This document shows, piece by piece, positions 46,621-58,629 of a stretch of DNA of 64,000 nucleotides. The stretch's first letter is position 1. Every line of letters begins with the position of its first letter. This DNA comes from Eleusine coracana subsp. coracana (Eukaryota; Streptophyta; Magnoliopsida; Poales; Poaceae): positions 23,720,001-23,784,000 of the forward strand of contig CM064428.1 in assembly GCA_032690845.1 (NCBI GenBank). Reading direction: 5' to 3'. The notes beneath the pieces were generated by a model. That model was given only the letters and a program-made list of their open reading frames with translations. It was not told the DNA's origin and did not search any database. Position numbers and translations under genes: made by a program.

Positions 46621-49607
46621 TTGATAGTGGGTGCACCCAACATATGACCGGGAAGACAACCATGTTCACCAACATTGATAAAGACGAAGATAGTGAGAAG
46701 GTGACTTTTGGGGATAACTCAAAAGGGAGAGTTAGAGACTCAGGCAAGGTGGTCATTACTGAGGACCTTCATCTCTCCAAGGTCTTTCTTGTGTGAACCC
46801 TCGATTTCAACCTCCTATCTATTGGTCAGCTTTGTGACATGGGATTCAAGTGCACATTTGATGAGGATGGTGCAATGATTGAAAATGCAAAGAAAGGGCT
46901 AGTATTTCATGGAGTGTGGCATGAAAACTTGTATGTTACGGACTTCAGATCAAGCAACATGCCACCAAGTACTTGCCTACTCACCACAAAGGGATGGTTG
47001 TGGCATAGAAGATTGACACATGTTGGAATGAATTAGCTCAGAAAAGTGGTCAAGTGGAATCTAGTTGAAGGAATCAAGGATGTAACCTTTGAGAAGGATA
47101 GATTGTGCAGTGCTTGTCAGACTGGAAAGCAAGTTGCATCTTCACATCCCACCAAGTTTTTCATGTCTACATCTCATCCTCTAGAAGTCTTGCACATCGA
47201 CTTGTTTGGGCCAACACATTACAAGAGTCTAGGAGGCAATCTATATTGCTTGGTGATTGTGGATGACTTCATGTGATACACTTGAACCTTCTTTCTTGTT
47301 GACAAGTCTCAAGCAAGTGATATCTTCAGAAAGTTTGCAAGGAGAGCGAAGAATGAATTCAAGGCCAACATTGTGAAGGTAAGGAGTGATAATGGGACTG
47401 AGTTCAAGGACACAATAATGGAGGAATATTGTGACAAGAAGGGAATCAAGCATGAATTCTCCGCTACATATACTCCCGAGTACAATGGAGTAGTGAAGAG
47501 GAAGAACAAGACACTCATCACTCTTGCTCGTGCTATGCTAGATGAGTATGGAACTCATGAAAGGTTTTGGGCTAAGGCAATCAACACGTCTTGCTACATT
47601 TCCAACCGTGTATATCTCCACCGACTATTGAAGAAGACACCCTATGAGCTATCGGTTGGATGAAAACTGAATGTTTCCTATTTTTGGGTCTTTGGCCGCA
47701 CTTGCTACATTCTCAAGAAGAGGAGGAAGCCCGAGAAGTTTGAGAGCAGAACGGATGAAGGCATTCATGTTGGGTACTCAGGGACTTCTAAGGCATATAG
47801 GGTCTACAACTCCGCCACAGGTTGTGTGAAAGAATTCTATGATGTGCAATTTGATGAGTAATGGTTCTCAAAAGGGAGATGAATTTCATGAAGTGAACAT
47901 TGGAGATGAACCCATGAGGGAAGCTTTGAGGAACATATCCCACGAGGCCAATGATGATAATATTGGTGAGCCCTCTGCTCCACCACCTCAAGCAATCTCA
48001 TCCTCCGATGTGCAAGAACCAACCCAAGATGCCAATGAAACACCTTCTAGATCCTCCCAAGATTCACTGAGAGTGCACCCGCCTAGCCAGGAAGAAAACC
48101 AAGTGAGAAGTGAGACACAAACCTTCCCACATACCTCACCTCAAGCCACTTCTCCAAACTCATCACATGACACTCCCTCATCCACTCCAAGCTCTAGTTC
48201 CAAAAGAAGAAAGCATATGAGTGATTCCCCCAACTCACTATGAATCCAAGACACACATATCTCAAGAGAGCAAGCAATCCATGATGCACAAAATACCTCA
48301 CCTAGACCTCCTCCCACTCAAGAAGAACCTCTTCCTAGACCCAAAGCTATCAACAAGGATCATTCACATGACTTGATCATTGGGAGTCCATCTCAAGGAG
48401 TTAGGACAAGGAGAAATCAATACAAGCTCAACCATGTGAATGATGGAAATCTTTATGAGGCAAATGTTGCAATTGAGAACTTCTTCGTCTCTATGATTGA
48501 GCCCACTTCCATTGATGAAGCTATGGATGATCACAAGTGGGTAATGGCTATGCAAGAAGAGTTGAACAACTTCAAGAAGTACAAAGTGTGAAAACTTGTT
48601 GAGAGGCCCAAGAATCACAATGTTGTTGGCACCAAGTGGGTCTTCAAGAACAAATAAGATGAGAAATGAGCCATTGTCAAAAATAAGGCTTGCCTAGTGG
48701 CTAAGGGATATTATCTCAAGTGGCGGGTATTGACTTTGAAGAAACATTTGCTCTTGTGGCCCGTCTTGAAGCAATTCACATGTCAAAAGTGCCTTATTGA
48801 ATGGAGAGATCAATGAGAAAGTCTATGTGGAACAACCTCCAGGGTTTGAGGACCCTAAGCAATCAAGACATGTGTACAAATTGAAGAAAGCTCTCTATGG
48901 CCTCAAGCAAGCAACAAGAGCATGCTATGAACATTTAAGGAACTTCCTTATCAAGAATGACTTCAAAATTGGGAGTATTGACAACACATTGTTCACAATA
49001 CATGTTGGGAAGGACCTCTTTGTGTGCCAAATCTATGTGGATGATATCATCTATGGGTCAACAAATGAGAAGTTTAATGGGGAGTTTCGAGAGATGATGG
49101 CTAGGGAATTCCAAATGTCAATGATAGGAGAATTGCATGCGTTCTTTGGTTTTCAAGTTAAACAATTGAGAGAAGGGAACTTCATCTATCAAGATAAGTA
49201 TACCAAGGACCTACTCAAGAGATTCAACATAGAGAATTGCAAGCCTTTGCACGCACCTATGGCAACAAGCAAACCCTTTGATGATGATGCAAAGGGAAAA
49301 CCGGTGAACCCCAAACTCTATAGATCAATGATTGGGTTTTTGCTCCATCTCACCGCCTCAAGACCGGACATCATGTTTAGTGTGTGCATATGTGCACGCT
49401 ATCAAGCAAATCCAAAGGAGTCACACTTGAAGGCCGTGAAGAGGATACTTAGATACACTAAGTACACACCTACCATGGGATTATGTTATCCTAGGGAAAC
49501 AAGCTTTGAGTTACTTGGGTATTTGGATTTGAACTTCGTGGGATGCAAAGTGAATAGAAAGAGCACGCCGGGAGGTTGCCAAATTCTTAGAAGATCTCTT
49601 GTATCTT
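46621..49607 (+). pseudogene. Copia C: pol (broken)
   Basis: Protease is seen as DSGCTQHMTG near 46625. GAG-pre-integrase (LWHRRLTHVGMN, CSACQTGKQ) and the integrase core (LHIDLFGPTHYKS, VRSDNGTEFKD, PEYNGVVKRK) span about 46980-47660. Reverse transcriptase runs from about 48500 to 49300 with YVDD at 49034-49045, and RNase H begins near 49440. Stops occur at about 46796, 47034, 47273 and 47660, and frameshifts near 48660-48780. The block ends at the gypsy D insertion. Confidence 0.83.
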
Positions 49608-50253
49608 TGTTGGCACCAAAATTTGACCGGTCCCAATGGTCAGCTACGTGGAGTTAGAATCGGCCGAAGTCAATGGAGCTCAACGGCCGAAGAGAATAAA
49701 GTGGGCCCATTAGGGTTTTGTCTTCTTTTATTTTTCTAATTTAGATTTAGTTTAGAAATAGATCAAGTCGGTTTGTTTGAGAGTCCTGACTGAATCGGGT
49801 CAGAACCCCTTGCTTGGGGCTATAAATATGTTATCTTTTCTATATAGACCCACTTAGCTTTATCGACTTTAGTGTTTGGCATCGACTTGGCCAGTAATTG
49901 TACAAATACTGTTGATCTATCAACTCTAGCCTGGTCTTTTGATTTCTTATCGGCATTAATGAGTTGTAATTGTTTACTTAATTAAATTTACCGATAAGCC
50001 GATACAAAATCAACTGATTAGTTTATATCTTTTTATTTTTACTCTTAAAATAGCATCGGCAGGTTTCACGAATAGTGATTATCGGCTTTCTTCATGGGCC
50101 TGTCCTGGGCTGGTGACCCGTGGAATTTAACTGTCTATCTCTTTGTCGATTTGCAGGGAATATCGACTGGCACGCCCTGGTTTTTTTTGTATTGAGTCTA
50201 CAATGGAGTTAGGCAGATCTCCCAGGTCACATGTGGTGATTTTCGTGTCAACA
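49608..50253 (+). repeat. 5' LTR of gypsy D
   Basis: It starts TGTTGGCACC and has a TATA-like GCTATAAATATG near 49820. The 3' edge, near 50253 before the TTTTTGGCATGCCCACTGGG region, is approximate. Only the first 220 or so bases match the right LTR. Confidence 0.65.
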
Positions 50254-50264
50254 CGCTTTTTGGC

Positions 50265-52531
50265 ATGCCCACTGGGACCAAGAACTTCAAGCTTTATATC
50301 ATGTCTAGACTTGGAATGCCAAAAGACCCTAAAGCCCCACAATCGAAGAACACTGTTAGTGCTGATATGAAGAATGAACATATGCTCCCAATTGCTAGAG
50401 ACGATCTAGGTGAAGAAGCGAAAGCACAAATTGATCAGAGACTTACTGAGTTTGAAAGCCTTCTGTTGGGAACTTTCAGCAAGACAAGGCATGGCATCAT
50501 TCAGAAGGGGATGTTACCTACTGCTGTCTTGATTGAAGATGAAACTGAGAAGTCACTTGCTGATAAACCAATAGAAGCTATTGATGAAGAAGCTCTGAGT
50601 AACGTGATCCACACGGCCGTACACAACAACCTAGTGCAAGCTCGATACCTCCTGCTACAAGTTCAGGTCAGGCATCTTTAGAGAGTACTCCACCTTCGAA
50701 GAATGCTGATGATGGCATGATGAGAAGGACATCTCACAAGATAATATTGAAGAAAACCACTCCACATACACAACCACAACATTATAGACAAGATACAACA
50801 GAGACGAATGTAACGTATAGTACTACACCTAATGTTGAGCCAAGTATGTTTGGAATGCCATCATCATCTGCACTACCAGGAGAATTAGGAGGCCAGCATA
50901 TAGTTGACTATGGTCAACAAATAGTTGCACAACTGCAAGCATCTGGTCTTGCATCGACTAGTCCAAATATCATTGAATCGATCGATGACTTGGCAGCAAA
51001 GATTGCTGAAGTGATGAGAGAACAATTTGGGTTGAAGCCAAAGCAGTAAACCTACATGTATCGACCTCCATATCCACCCAGCTATGATTTGATTCCAATG
51101 TCGAGTCGATACAGGCCACCAGAATTTACCAAGTTTATTGACAAGATAATACTACTACTATTGAGCGTATCAGCTAATTTTCAGTATAGTGTGGAGAAGC
51201 CGGAGCTACTAAAGCGTTGAAAATCAGGTTGTTCCCTCTATCCTTGTTTGGATTGGGTTTTTCTTGGTTTGCATCATTGCCCCAAAATTCAATCATTACT
51301 TGGGCCGATCTCGAACAAAAATTTCACAAGTATTTCTTTGCGGAAAGAAGGGAGATGAGGTTGTCAGATTTGATTGTTGTAAGATAGAAGGCTGGTGAAA
51401 CTGTGCATGATTATGTGCAAAGGTTCAGAGAAGTGTGCAACAAATGTTTCAGTTTGAAATTGACTAATAATCAGATGGCAGAAATAGCTTTCAACGGTTT
51501 AGTTGCGTCTCTAAGGAAAAGTTTCCTTCGGTCGAATTCGAAAGCCTATCACAGTTAGTACAAAAGGTGTCTATTCAAGAGAATCTGACTCGGGGGGCAC
51601 AGTCAAGGCTGATTCAAGTTAATTACAATGACTACGAGTCCGAGTCTGATGAAAGTACTGGAGAAGTCAATATGGCTGAGTGGACTAGAAACAAGAATGT
51701 GTTGTCGTGCCCGTGGGTGAAGTAGAATGAACCAGAAGAAAAATATGACTTTGATATCGCCAAGGCCGACTGTTGTTACACAAGAAGCACATTCTGTCTA
51801 ATCATGTGATACCTCCTACTGAAGAATTGAAGAAGATGAGGTACTGGAAATGGCATAATTCTCCCTCTCATAGTACTGATGATTGCAAGGTGTTCAGGAG
51901 ACAGATCCAGATGGCAATTGAACAAGGAAAAATAAAGTTCACCAAGGGTACCATGAAGATCGACGGGCATCCTTTCCCTACAAATGTCTATATGGCTGGT
52001 ATTGATAACGTGGAAGCATTCATTAAACGGTACCAGAAAAAGAGAGACAGGGAAATGAAGGAGTCACAGTTTGATCCACATTGGGAGTGTCCATTCTTTC
52101 AATATTGCCGGGATCACAATATGAAGTTGCCATCAATCGACAATTGCCCTGGATGTAGTAAGCGTGTAGATCAAATGTATAGGGAGGCTCCAAAGAATCA
52201 TCAGCACCAGTATCGACACAACATGATTAAAGAGTTGATGGTGGGTTCAGTCGATAGGCAGGAAAGAGTTTCTGCATTCGATCGACTTGGAACCAAGAAG
52301 GCAAACGACAAGGCCAAATTTGACAAGGAAGTCGATGAGGAGATACGGGAAGGACAAGAGCAAGCCGATCAGTGGTGTCCATCTGGTATTTTCTCCAGGA
52401 GTCAGAAGCGTAGGGTACAGAGTATGCGTTGCAAGCAGATAAGGGTTGGCAAGTATTATTATGATGAAGATGATGATCAGCCGCCAAAGGAAGTCTGGAG
52501 GCAAAAAGTAAAAGCACAAGTGCAGGCATGA
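50265..52531 (+). pseudogene. Gypsy D: gag (broken)
   Basis: Pieces at 50265-50681 and 50717-51049 are the N-terminal part (MSRLGMPKDPKAP). The retrotransposon gag domain is at about 51180-51540 (SLFGLGFSWFASLP, ITWADLEQKFHKYFF). A later part at 51773-52531 has cysteine/histidine clusters (MRYWKWHNSPSHSTDDCKVF, then CPFFQYCRDH and CPGC). An in-frame TAG near 51387 and frameshifts break it. Gag would package the element RNA. Confidence 0.75.
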
Positions 52532-52540
52532 AGTGCTACA

Positions 52541-53023
52541 ATGAGCATGGTAATGGTGTTGCCTCAAGAATTCATGGCCTCAGAAGAAGAATTGCTTGCT
52601 GATGAAGAAAATACACCACAATTGGTATTTGATATTCAACAAGCAATATTTGATAAACTAGACGAGTCTAGACATCAACACTTGAAGGCTTTGTATCTAA
52701 AGGGTTTTGTTAACGGGATGCCAATGGGAAAAATGATGGTTGATGGAGGTGCTACAGTAAATATCATGCCGATCACTACTGTCAGAAAGTTGGAAAAAAT
52801 TGAAGATGAATTGATCAACACGAATATGATTCTGAGAGATTATGGTGGTCGTACTGCAGCAGCCAAAGGAGCCTTGAATGTAGAGCTCACAATTGACAGT
52901 AAAGCTTTGCCGGTTACTTTCTTTGTCATTGATGGAAAGGGAACCTACAACCTTCTGTTGGGTCGTGATTGGATACATGCAAACTACCGCATTCCATCAA
53001 CAATGGACCAGTCTATGGCCTAG
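52541..53023 (+). pseudogene. Gypsy D: retropepsin-like protease
   Basis: A 160-codon frame holds GKMMVDGGATVNIMP, with the catalytic aspartate at about 52742, and LLLGRDWIHANY near its end, the usual second landmark of this protease in plant gypsy elements. The active-site triad reads DGG rather than DTG or DSG, as is common in this lineage. It ends at a stop where the pol frame should continue. Confidence 0.8.
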
Positions 53024-53044
53024 TGGATTGGTGATCGAGTAGAG

Positions 53045-53940
53045 GTAATCCCGGCTGATGAAACCATGGCATACGGATGATATCGAGTGTTTGTCTGGTA
53101 AGATCTAGGATGGGAATTATGTCAAGATTACTGATGAGGACATCACCATGCTGGATACATGCATATCATGGCCTTCCCCAAGTTACAAGTCGTCACCAAC
53201 TCGGTCGCCGTGTTCGTCTCGGATTCAGCCGACACCCCTTCACAGTTTTGATGATATCTCCCACATCCAACGTCCAAACGAGGCGTTCTTTGATGCGTTG
53301 GAAAGGGGACGACGACGCCATCATTTTGGTTCTGGTCCTAGCTCCAGAAGGGTCGTGAGTCATAATATGTGACCATGACAAGGTGCTGTGCCACCTATTT
53401 TTTTACCAACTTGGCCATGTATCGTGCCGGGCCTTAAGCCCATGTTGTGGGCGCCCCCCCCTGGTCGCCCCTAACCCTAGGACATCTTTGTATCCTACAT
53501 AAACTCAGTAGCCGCTGTCTTTTAGTTTCGGGTTTTGTTTAGTTCAGTTTTCCAGAGAGAAACTTGATCGAATTATTGTAACTGTGGTGATAAGTCCTTT
53601 TATAGTAATCCAGGGCCCCTGTTCTTGTTCTACACCACTATGGCGATTAGTCCTTTTGTGTTCAGAGCTTGAACCTTTTCTTGTGATTTGCTTCATCCAT
53701 ATTTGCAATTTCAGATTGCGTGTTTATCCTCTCTTGCTTGTGTTCTCGATTTTGCTTGCAGTAACAATCAAGTTGTGCTTGGTGTAACGGTTGCGGGGTT
53801 GGATCGTGTCTGATTCAAGCCGGGTCGTCGACGCCGAGTTCCCCAAATTTGAGTTTATCCCCTTACCACTCAGATGATCGGGCCATATTTACATCAATTA
53901 CTACACAGGGTCTTGAGGTAGTGGACCAGTCAAATTCTAA
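53045..53940. other. Foreign-looking segment inside gypsy D, possibly an LTR remnant
   Basis: Between protease and reverse transcriptase the sequence loses gypsy coding character for most of 900 bases. From about 53390 it reads like LTR or UTR sequence: a C9 run (53454-53462), a TATA-like CTACATAAA near 53498, T-rich stretches and a GCAGTAACAATC... end, then GTCGTCGACGCCGAG. No inverted or direct boundary repeats were identified. A solo LTR or fragment of another retroelement is my best guess. Confidence 0.4.
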
Positions 53941-53963
53941 ATTATTCTCTGACAGGCAACCCA

Positions 53964-55600
53964 ATGGAATTCGTAGAAGATGGGAAATTGGGAAAAGGAT
54001 TCATGTTGGCCGATGAGCTACAAGAAGTCGATCTAGGAGATGGTGATAAACCAAGGCCGATATTTATCAGTAAGAAGTTAGATAAAGATTTTAAAATTGA
54101 ATTAATAAATTTATTAAAAGAGTACCGGGATTGTTTTGCTTGGTTTGAGCCAATCCATCGTTGAGCATCAACTGCCTATATAATCTGGGTATCGACCTTA
54201 TAAGCAACCTCCTAGGAGGATCGATCCAAAGATTTATGATGATGTCAAGGCTGAGATTACTATGTTGTATGATGCTAAGTTCATTAGACCTTGCCGATAT
54301 CCAGAGTGGGTTTCAAATATCGTGCCTGTTTTCAAGAAGTGTGGAAAATTGAGGGTTTGTATCGATTTTTGCCCGTTGAATAGGGCCACCCGAAAGATGA
54401 TTATCTGATGTCGATAGCAGATCTTCTAGTTGATGCAGCAGCTGGGCATAAAATTGTCAATTTTATGGATGGTAATGCTGGTTATAATCAAATTTTTATG
54501 GTAAAAGAAGATATACCGAAGACTGCTTTCAGGTGTCCCGAGGCTATTGGTTTGTAAGAATGGGTTGTCATGACATTTTGTTTGAAGAATGCTGGAGCCA
54601 CGTATCAGAGGGCAATGGATTATATATTCCATGAGTTGATTAGTAGATTAGTAGAGATATATATTGATGATGTAGTGGTTAAATCTAGAATAATACAAGA
54701 TCATATAGCTGATTTATAGGAAGTGCCCAGGAGAACCAGAAAGTATGGCTTGAAGATGAATCCTAAAAAGTGTGCTTTCAGTGTATCAGGTGGTCAGTTT
54801 CTTGGTTTTGTTGTGCACGAGAGAGGAATTGAAATTGGACCAAAGAGCATGAAGGCTATCAATGACATCGAACCGCCGATCAACAAGATAGAACTTCAAT
54901 CTTTGATCAGCAAAGTGAATTTTATTAGAAGATTTATCTCAAACTTGTTAGGGAAGCTTGATGTGTTTACGCCATTATTGAAATTGAAAGAAAATCAAAA
55001 GTTTGTATGGTAACCAGAGCATGAGAAGGCTCTAGACGACATCAAGAAATATTTAGTTTTGCCTCCTGTGCTGGTGCCACCAAAAGAAGGATTGCCTTTT
55101 AAGCTTTTATCTTGCAGCTGATAAAAAGTCAATCGGATCGACATTGATTCAAGAACAAGATGGCAAAGAGATGGTTGTATTCTATTTGAGTTGAAGACTG
55201 ATTGATGCCGAAACTAGGTACACCAAGATTGAGAAATTATGTTTCTGTTTATATTTCTTGTGTGTGAAGTTAAGGCACTATATGCTATCAGTCGAGTGTG
55301 TAGTGTTGTGCAAAGCCAATATCATTAAGCACATGCTTTTGGCTCCAATTTTGAAAGGCGGGATTGGTAAATGGATGCTGGCATTGGCTGAATATGACTT
55401 AACATGTGAATCTGCTAAAGCTATCAAAGATCAGGTTCTGGCTGATTTAGTTGTTGAACATTATGGATCAGAGGTGTCGATGGTAGAGCTGGTGCCATGG
55501 TTGTTGTTTTTTGATGGTTATGTTTGCAAGAATGGGTGTGGCATTGGGCTTCTGATCATATCGCCTCGGGGGGGGGGGGGGGGGGGGAAGGTTTGAATTT
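53964..55600 (+). pseudogene. Gypsy D: reverse transcriptase and RNase H (broken)
   Basis: A linker (GDKPRPIFISKKLD, then EYRDCFAWF) leads to the reverse transcriptase, in which YIDD is encoded at 54660-54671 and the C-terminal part (YGLKMNPKKCAFSVSGGQFLG) follows. RNase H sequence runs from about 55020 to 55480 in more than one frame. Several stops and shifts are present. A G20 run at 55568-55587 then breaks the frame. Confidence 0.8.
55568..55587. repeat. G20 homopolymer in gypsy D
   Basis: Twenty G between ISPR and the resumed frame RFEFAFGVEA at the start of the second RNase H domain. Confidence 0.95.
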
Positions 55601-56035
55601 GCGTTCGGTGTAGAGGCATCAACTAATAATCAAGTCGAATATAGGGCTGTTATTAAAGGATTGCAGATATTAATGGAAGCTAGAGTCAATTATGTTGAGA
55701 TCATTGGAGATTCATTGTTGGTACTCGGACAGCTGGCAGGGGAATTTGAATGTATAGATGATATACTAAGATTGTTTTATGTTGAGTGTCAAGATTTGTT
55801 GCAATGTTTCAAAACAATGAGATTCAAGCATGTCCTGAGGGAACAAAATATGGAGGCAAATGATCTGGCTCAGAAGGTATTGGGATATCAACTAAATACT
55901 AATGGTACGATTGTTGAAATTGCCTATGTCGATGAAGCCAAGCAAGCCTGTGTTGATAAGGTTGGTGTCGATGATGCTGGACAACTGATGTTGGTGAAAT
56001 CAATGTCAATGAAGAAGATTGGAGAACCAAGATAA
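55590..56035 (+). pseudogene. Gypsy D: second (archaeal-type) RNase H domain
   Basis: After the G-run the sequence reads EASTNNQVEYRAVIKGLQ, with IIGDSLLVLGQL and FKHVLREQNMEANDLA. These are the motifs of the extra RNase H domain found just before integrase in Tat-lineage gypsy elements. It supports the lineage assignment. Confidence 0.75.
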
Positions 56036-56085
56036 CACAATATCTCAAAGATCCAGCACAACGCACTCCTCGCAAAATCAGACAC

Positions 56086-56874
56086 ATGGCATTGAGGTAT
56101 GTTTTATTGGAGGAAAAGCTTTATTATCGAACGGTTGATGGTTTATTATTAAAAGGTCATAAGTATATTTTGGCGTCAATGGATTATTTCACAAAGTGGG
56201 TTGAAGCAGTGCCGATGAAGAACATAACAACTAACAATGTGATTAACTTTGTGAAGGAGCATATTATTTACAGGTTTGGTGTGCCGCAGACTATTTCTAC
56301 TGATCAGGGTTCTGTGTTTACTTCGGAAGAGTTTTAGAGCTTTGCCAATAGTATGGGGATCAAGTTGTTGAATTCGTCGCCTTATTATGCTCAAGCCAAT
56401 GGTCAGGCAGAAGCATCTAACAAGAGTTTGATCAAGATTATCAAGAGGAAGATTGACGAGCAACCTAAGAAGTGGCATACGACATTGGCTGAGTCACTAT
56501 AGGCCTACAAAATGGCGTGTCATCAGGCTATAAAGGTATCACCGTATCAGTTAGTCTATGGACATGAAGTAGTGTTGCCTTGGGAAAAGAATTTAGGGTC
56601 CAGGAGAATAGAGTTGCAAGATCAATTATTAGCCAAGGATTATAGGCAGGTTATGTTTGATGAGTTAGAAGATGTTGTGCAGCATCGGATGAGGGCCCTA
56701 GAGAAAATTCAAGAGAATAAAATTTGTGTGGCTAGATTTTACAATAAAAAGGTGGTGCCCAAGAGTTTGTTAGAAGGTGACCTTGTCTGGAAATTAATTA
56801 TACCCATCGGCTCTAGAGATAGTCGATTTGGAAAATGGTCTCTAAATTGGGAAGGTCCATTTAAAGTGAGCTGA
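56086..56874 (+). pseudogene. Gypsy D: integrase (broken by two stops)
   Basis: The core shows ASMDYFTKWVEAVP, QTISTDQGSVF and ANGQAEASNK, carrying the D, D and E positions. It continues through YQLVYGHEVVLPWE to a chromodomain-free C-terminal segment ending GPFKVS. In-frame TAG stops lie at about 56335 and 56501. The zinc-binding N-terminal part is mostly missing upstream. Confidence 0.82.
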
Positions 56875-57126
56875 TGAGCGCCCGGAAATGCATATTTCTT
56901 ACAAGGATTAGATGGAGAAGAGTTTGGGAGAGCAATTAATGGTAAATATTAAAGAAATATCATCCAAGCATTTGGGTTGGCTCATGATCTCGAGCACTTG
57001 ATCACGACCGATATGGGAATATTGTCTTTAGCAGGAATGATAAAAGATTGAAGAAGAGGAGAATGAGTGTTTTACAGCCGATGTGCATACATCAATTTTA
57101 GATGGCTGATATCATAGATGTCGCCC

Positions 57127-57402
57127 TTAGCATAAAAGATATAAAGGAGAAAATACAGCACGCGAGACAAAAAGTGGTACATTCATAGAACAAAAGAGGG
57201 TTACATTGATTACAGATGTTGAAGTTACAAATAAAAACAAGCTCAAGACCCATTTTCGGCAGAAACCTATTCTTCTATGAGAGCTAAGGGATGAAGATGT
57301 AATTATTAGTATCCGAAGCGCATGGAAGGAGACACATATGAGAAAAAATGCATTGGCAGCTTCCTCCGATTCTCCTTGGAGGATGGTAGTGTCATGAGAC
57401 AT
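57127..57402 (-). other. Antisense frame between pol and 3' LTR of gypsy D
   Basis: A 91-codon minus-strand frame with a hydrophobic centre lies in the 1-kb spacer between integrase and the 3' LTR. Some Tat elements (for example Grande) carry an antisense gene in this spacer. I see no sequence match that proves it, so this may be chance. Confidence 0.3.
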
Positions 57403-57921
57403 TACCTGCTGGACTAGAGGGAGAGAGGGCTATGCCACTGATACCATTCTTGACACCCGTGCCACTACCCGGGAGTAGAAGATCTAGCGGGTTGGCTTCT
57501 GGGCAGGAGGAGCTATAGACTTTGGATTGAAAGGAGGACTCTAGGGGCAAGGGAGGCGAAGAGTACTTGCCATAAGATATTCAGTAGATTTGGAGATAGA
57601 TGGTACTTTTCTATCAAAGCTCTAAACAAGAGTCTCATAGTTGAAGGTGGTAAGCAAGACAAAGAAAAGGGGGTGGCAGAAAGAGTTATTTATAGGGTCT
57701 AGATTTGGCCTTTAGGGAATCCAGACGCTGCTTCATTGAAGGAATACGAAGCGATGAGGCAAGGCTATGAGTGGTGGATTGAAAGCATGATTTGATGAGT
57801 GGAAGGCTTATGATTGGCTGCATTTATTGAATCATTAAGTGGCATAGTGGTAAAGGCGCACGGTAGACGAGGAGATAGGATCCGACACATGAAAGATTTT
57901 GTACCCCGGACTCGGGGGACA

Positions 57922-58629
57922 TGTGTTGGTACCAAAATTTGACCGGTCCCAATGGTCAGCTGCATGGAGTTGGAATCGGCCGAAGTCAATGGAGCTGAAC
58001 GACCGAAGAGAATAAAGTGGGCCCATTATAGTTTTGTCTTGAATTTTTTTTATAATTTAGATTTAGTTTAGAAATAGATCAAGTCGGTTTGTTTAAGAGT
58101 CCTGACCAAATCGGGTCAGAACCCCTTGCATGGGGCTACAAATATGTAGTAGGGTCTATACAGAAAAGATAACACTTTCGTTCAATACAATTCGGCGCAT
58201 TGCTAAACTTTTTCTCGATGACATCATCATCTCGTGTGGGTTGTATCAGCTCCGATCTTGGTGAAAGACTTGGATTAATCACCCTCGGTAATTTCATTGA
58301 CTTCAGCTAGTACTTTCTCATTAAGTTGATATTCTATTTGTTATCATTGAAATTACTAGTTATTTAGTAATTAGATCTCTATTTGGCTCATATTATCACC
58401 TTAGATTGCATTACTATCTCGGTTAGGTCCGATCTTCTGTGATTTTGGTGGGTTTTCTAGGTTAAGTTTTAGATCTATTATTCGAGTCACTCGATCGATC
58501 CTATCTATAATAAGATTAAATCCAGCTCTATTTGCCGTGTTTGAACACTGTCTCGATTAAGTTCGATCTATTTGAATCAGCAGGGCTATATCGACTTTGA
58601 TATCTTGCTGGGTTGATAGGGTTAGATTA
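57922..58629 (+). repeat. 3' LTR of gypsy D, right part divergent
   Basis: It is preceded by a purine-rich GACTCGGGGGACA tract and starts TGTTGGTACC. It matches the 5' LTR for about 220 bases with roughly 8-10% differences, then has a different sequence. Its far end is not defined and is taken as the start of the gypsy E LTR. Confidence 0.6.

Larger units (their letters stand above)
43141..49607 (+). mobile_element. Ty1/copia retrotransposon C, SIRE/Maximus-like, cut by gypsy D
   Basis: A long 5' LTR (about 43141-45030), a primer-binding site and a degenerate gag-pol in copia order lie on the plus strand. RNase H breaks off at 49607, where the LTR of gypsy D starts, so the remainder should lie beyond the right window edge. 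Many stops and frameshifts are present. It is the same broad lineage as element A but clearly a different copy. Confidence 0.85.
49608..58629 (+). mobile_element. Ty3/gypsy retrotransposon D, Tat-like
   Basis: Paired LTR starts (TGTTGGCACCAAAATTTGAC at 49608, TGTTGGTACCAAAATTTGAC at 57922) bound gag, protease, reverse transcriptase, RNase H, a second RNase H-like domain and integrase in gypsy order. The second RNase H domain before integrase is a marker of the plant Tat lineage. The left flank is copia C. The right LTR runs into the LTR of gypsy E at 58630. Coding parts have many stops, and an unrelated-looking segment lies at about 53045-53940. Confidence 0.85.
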
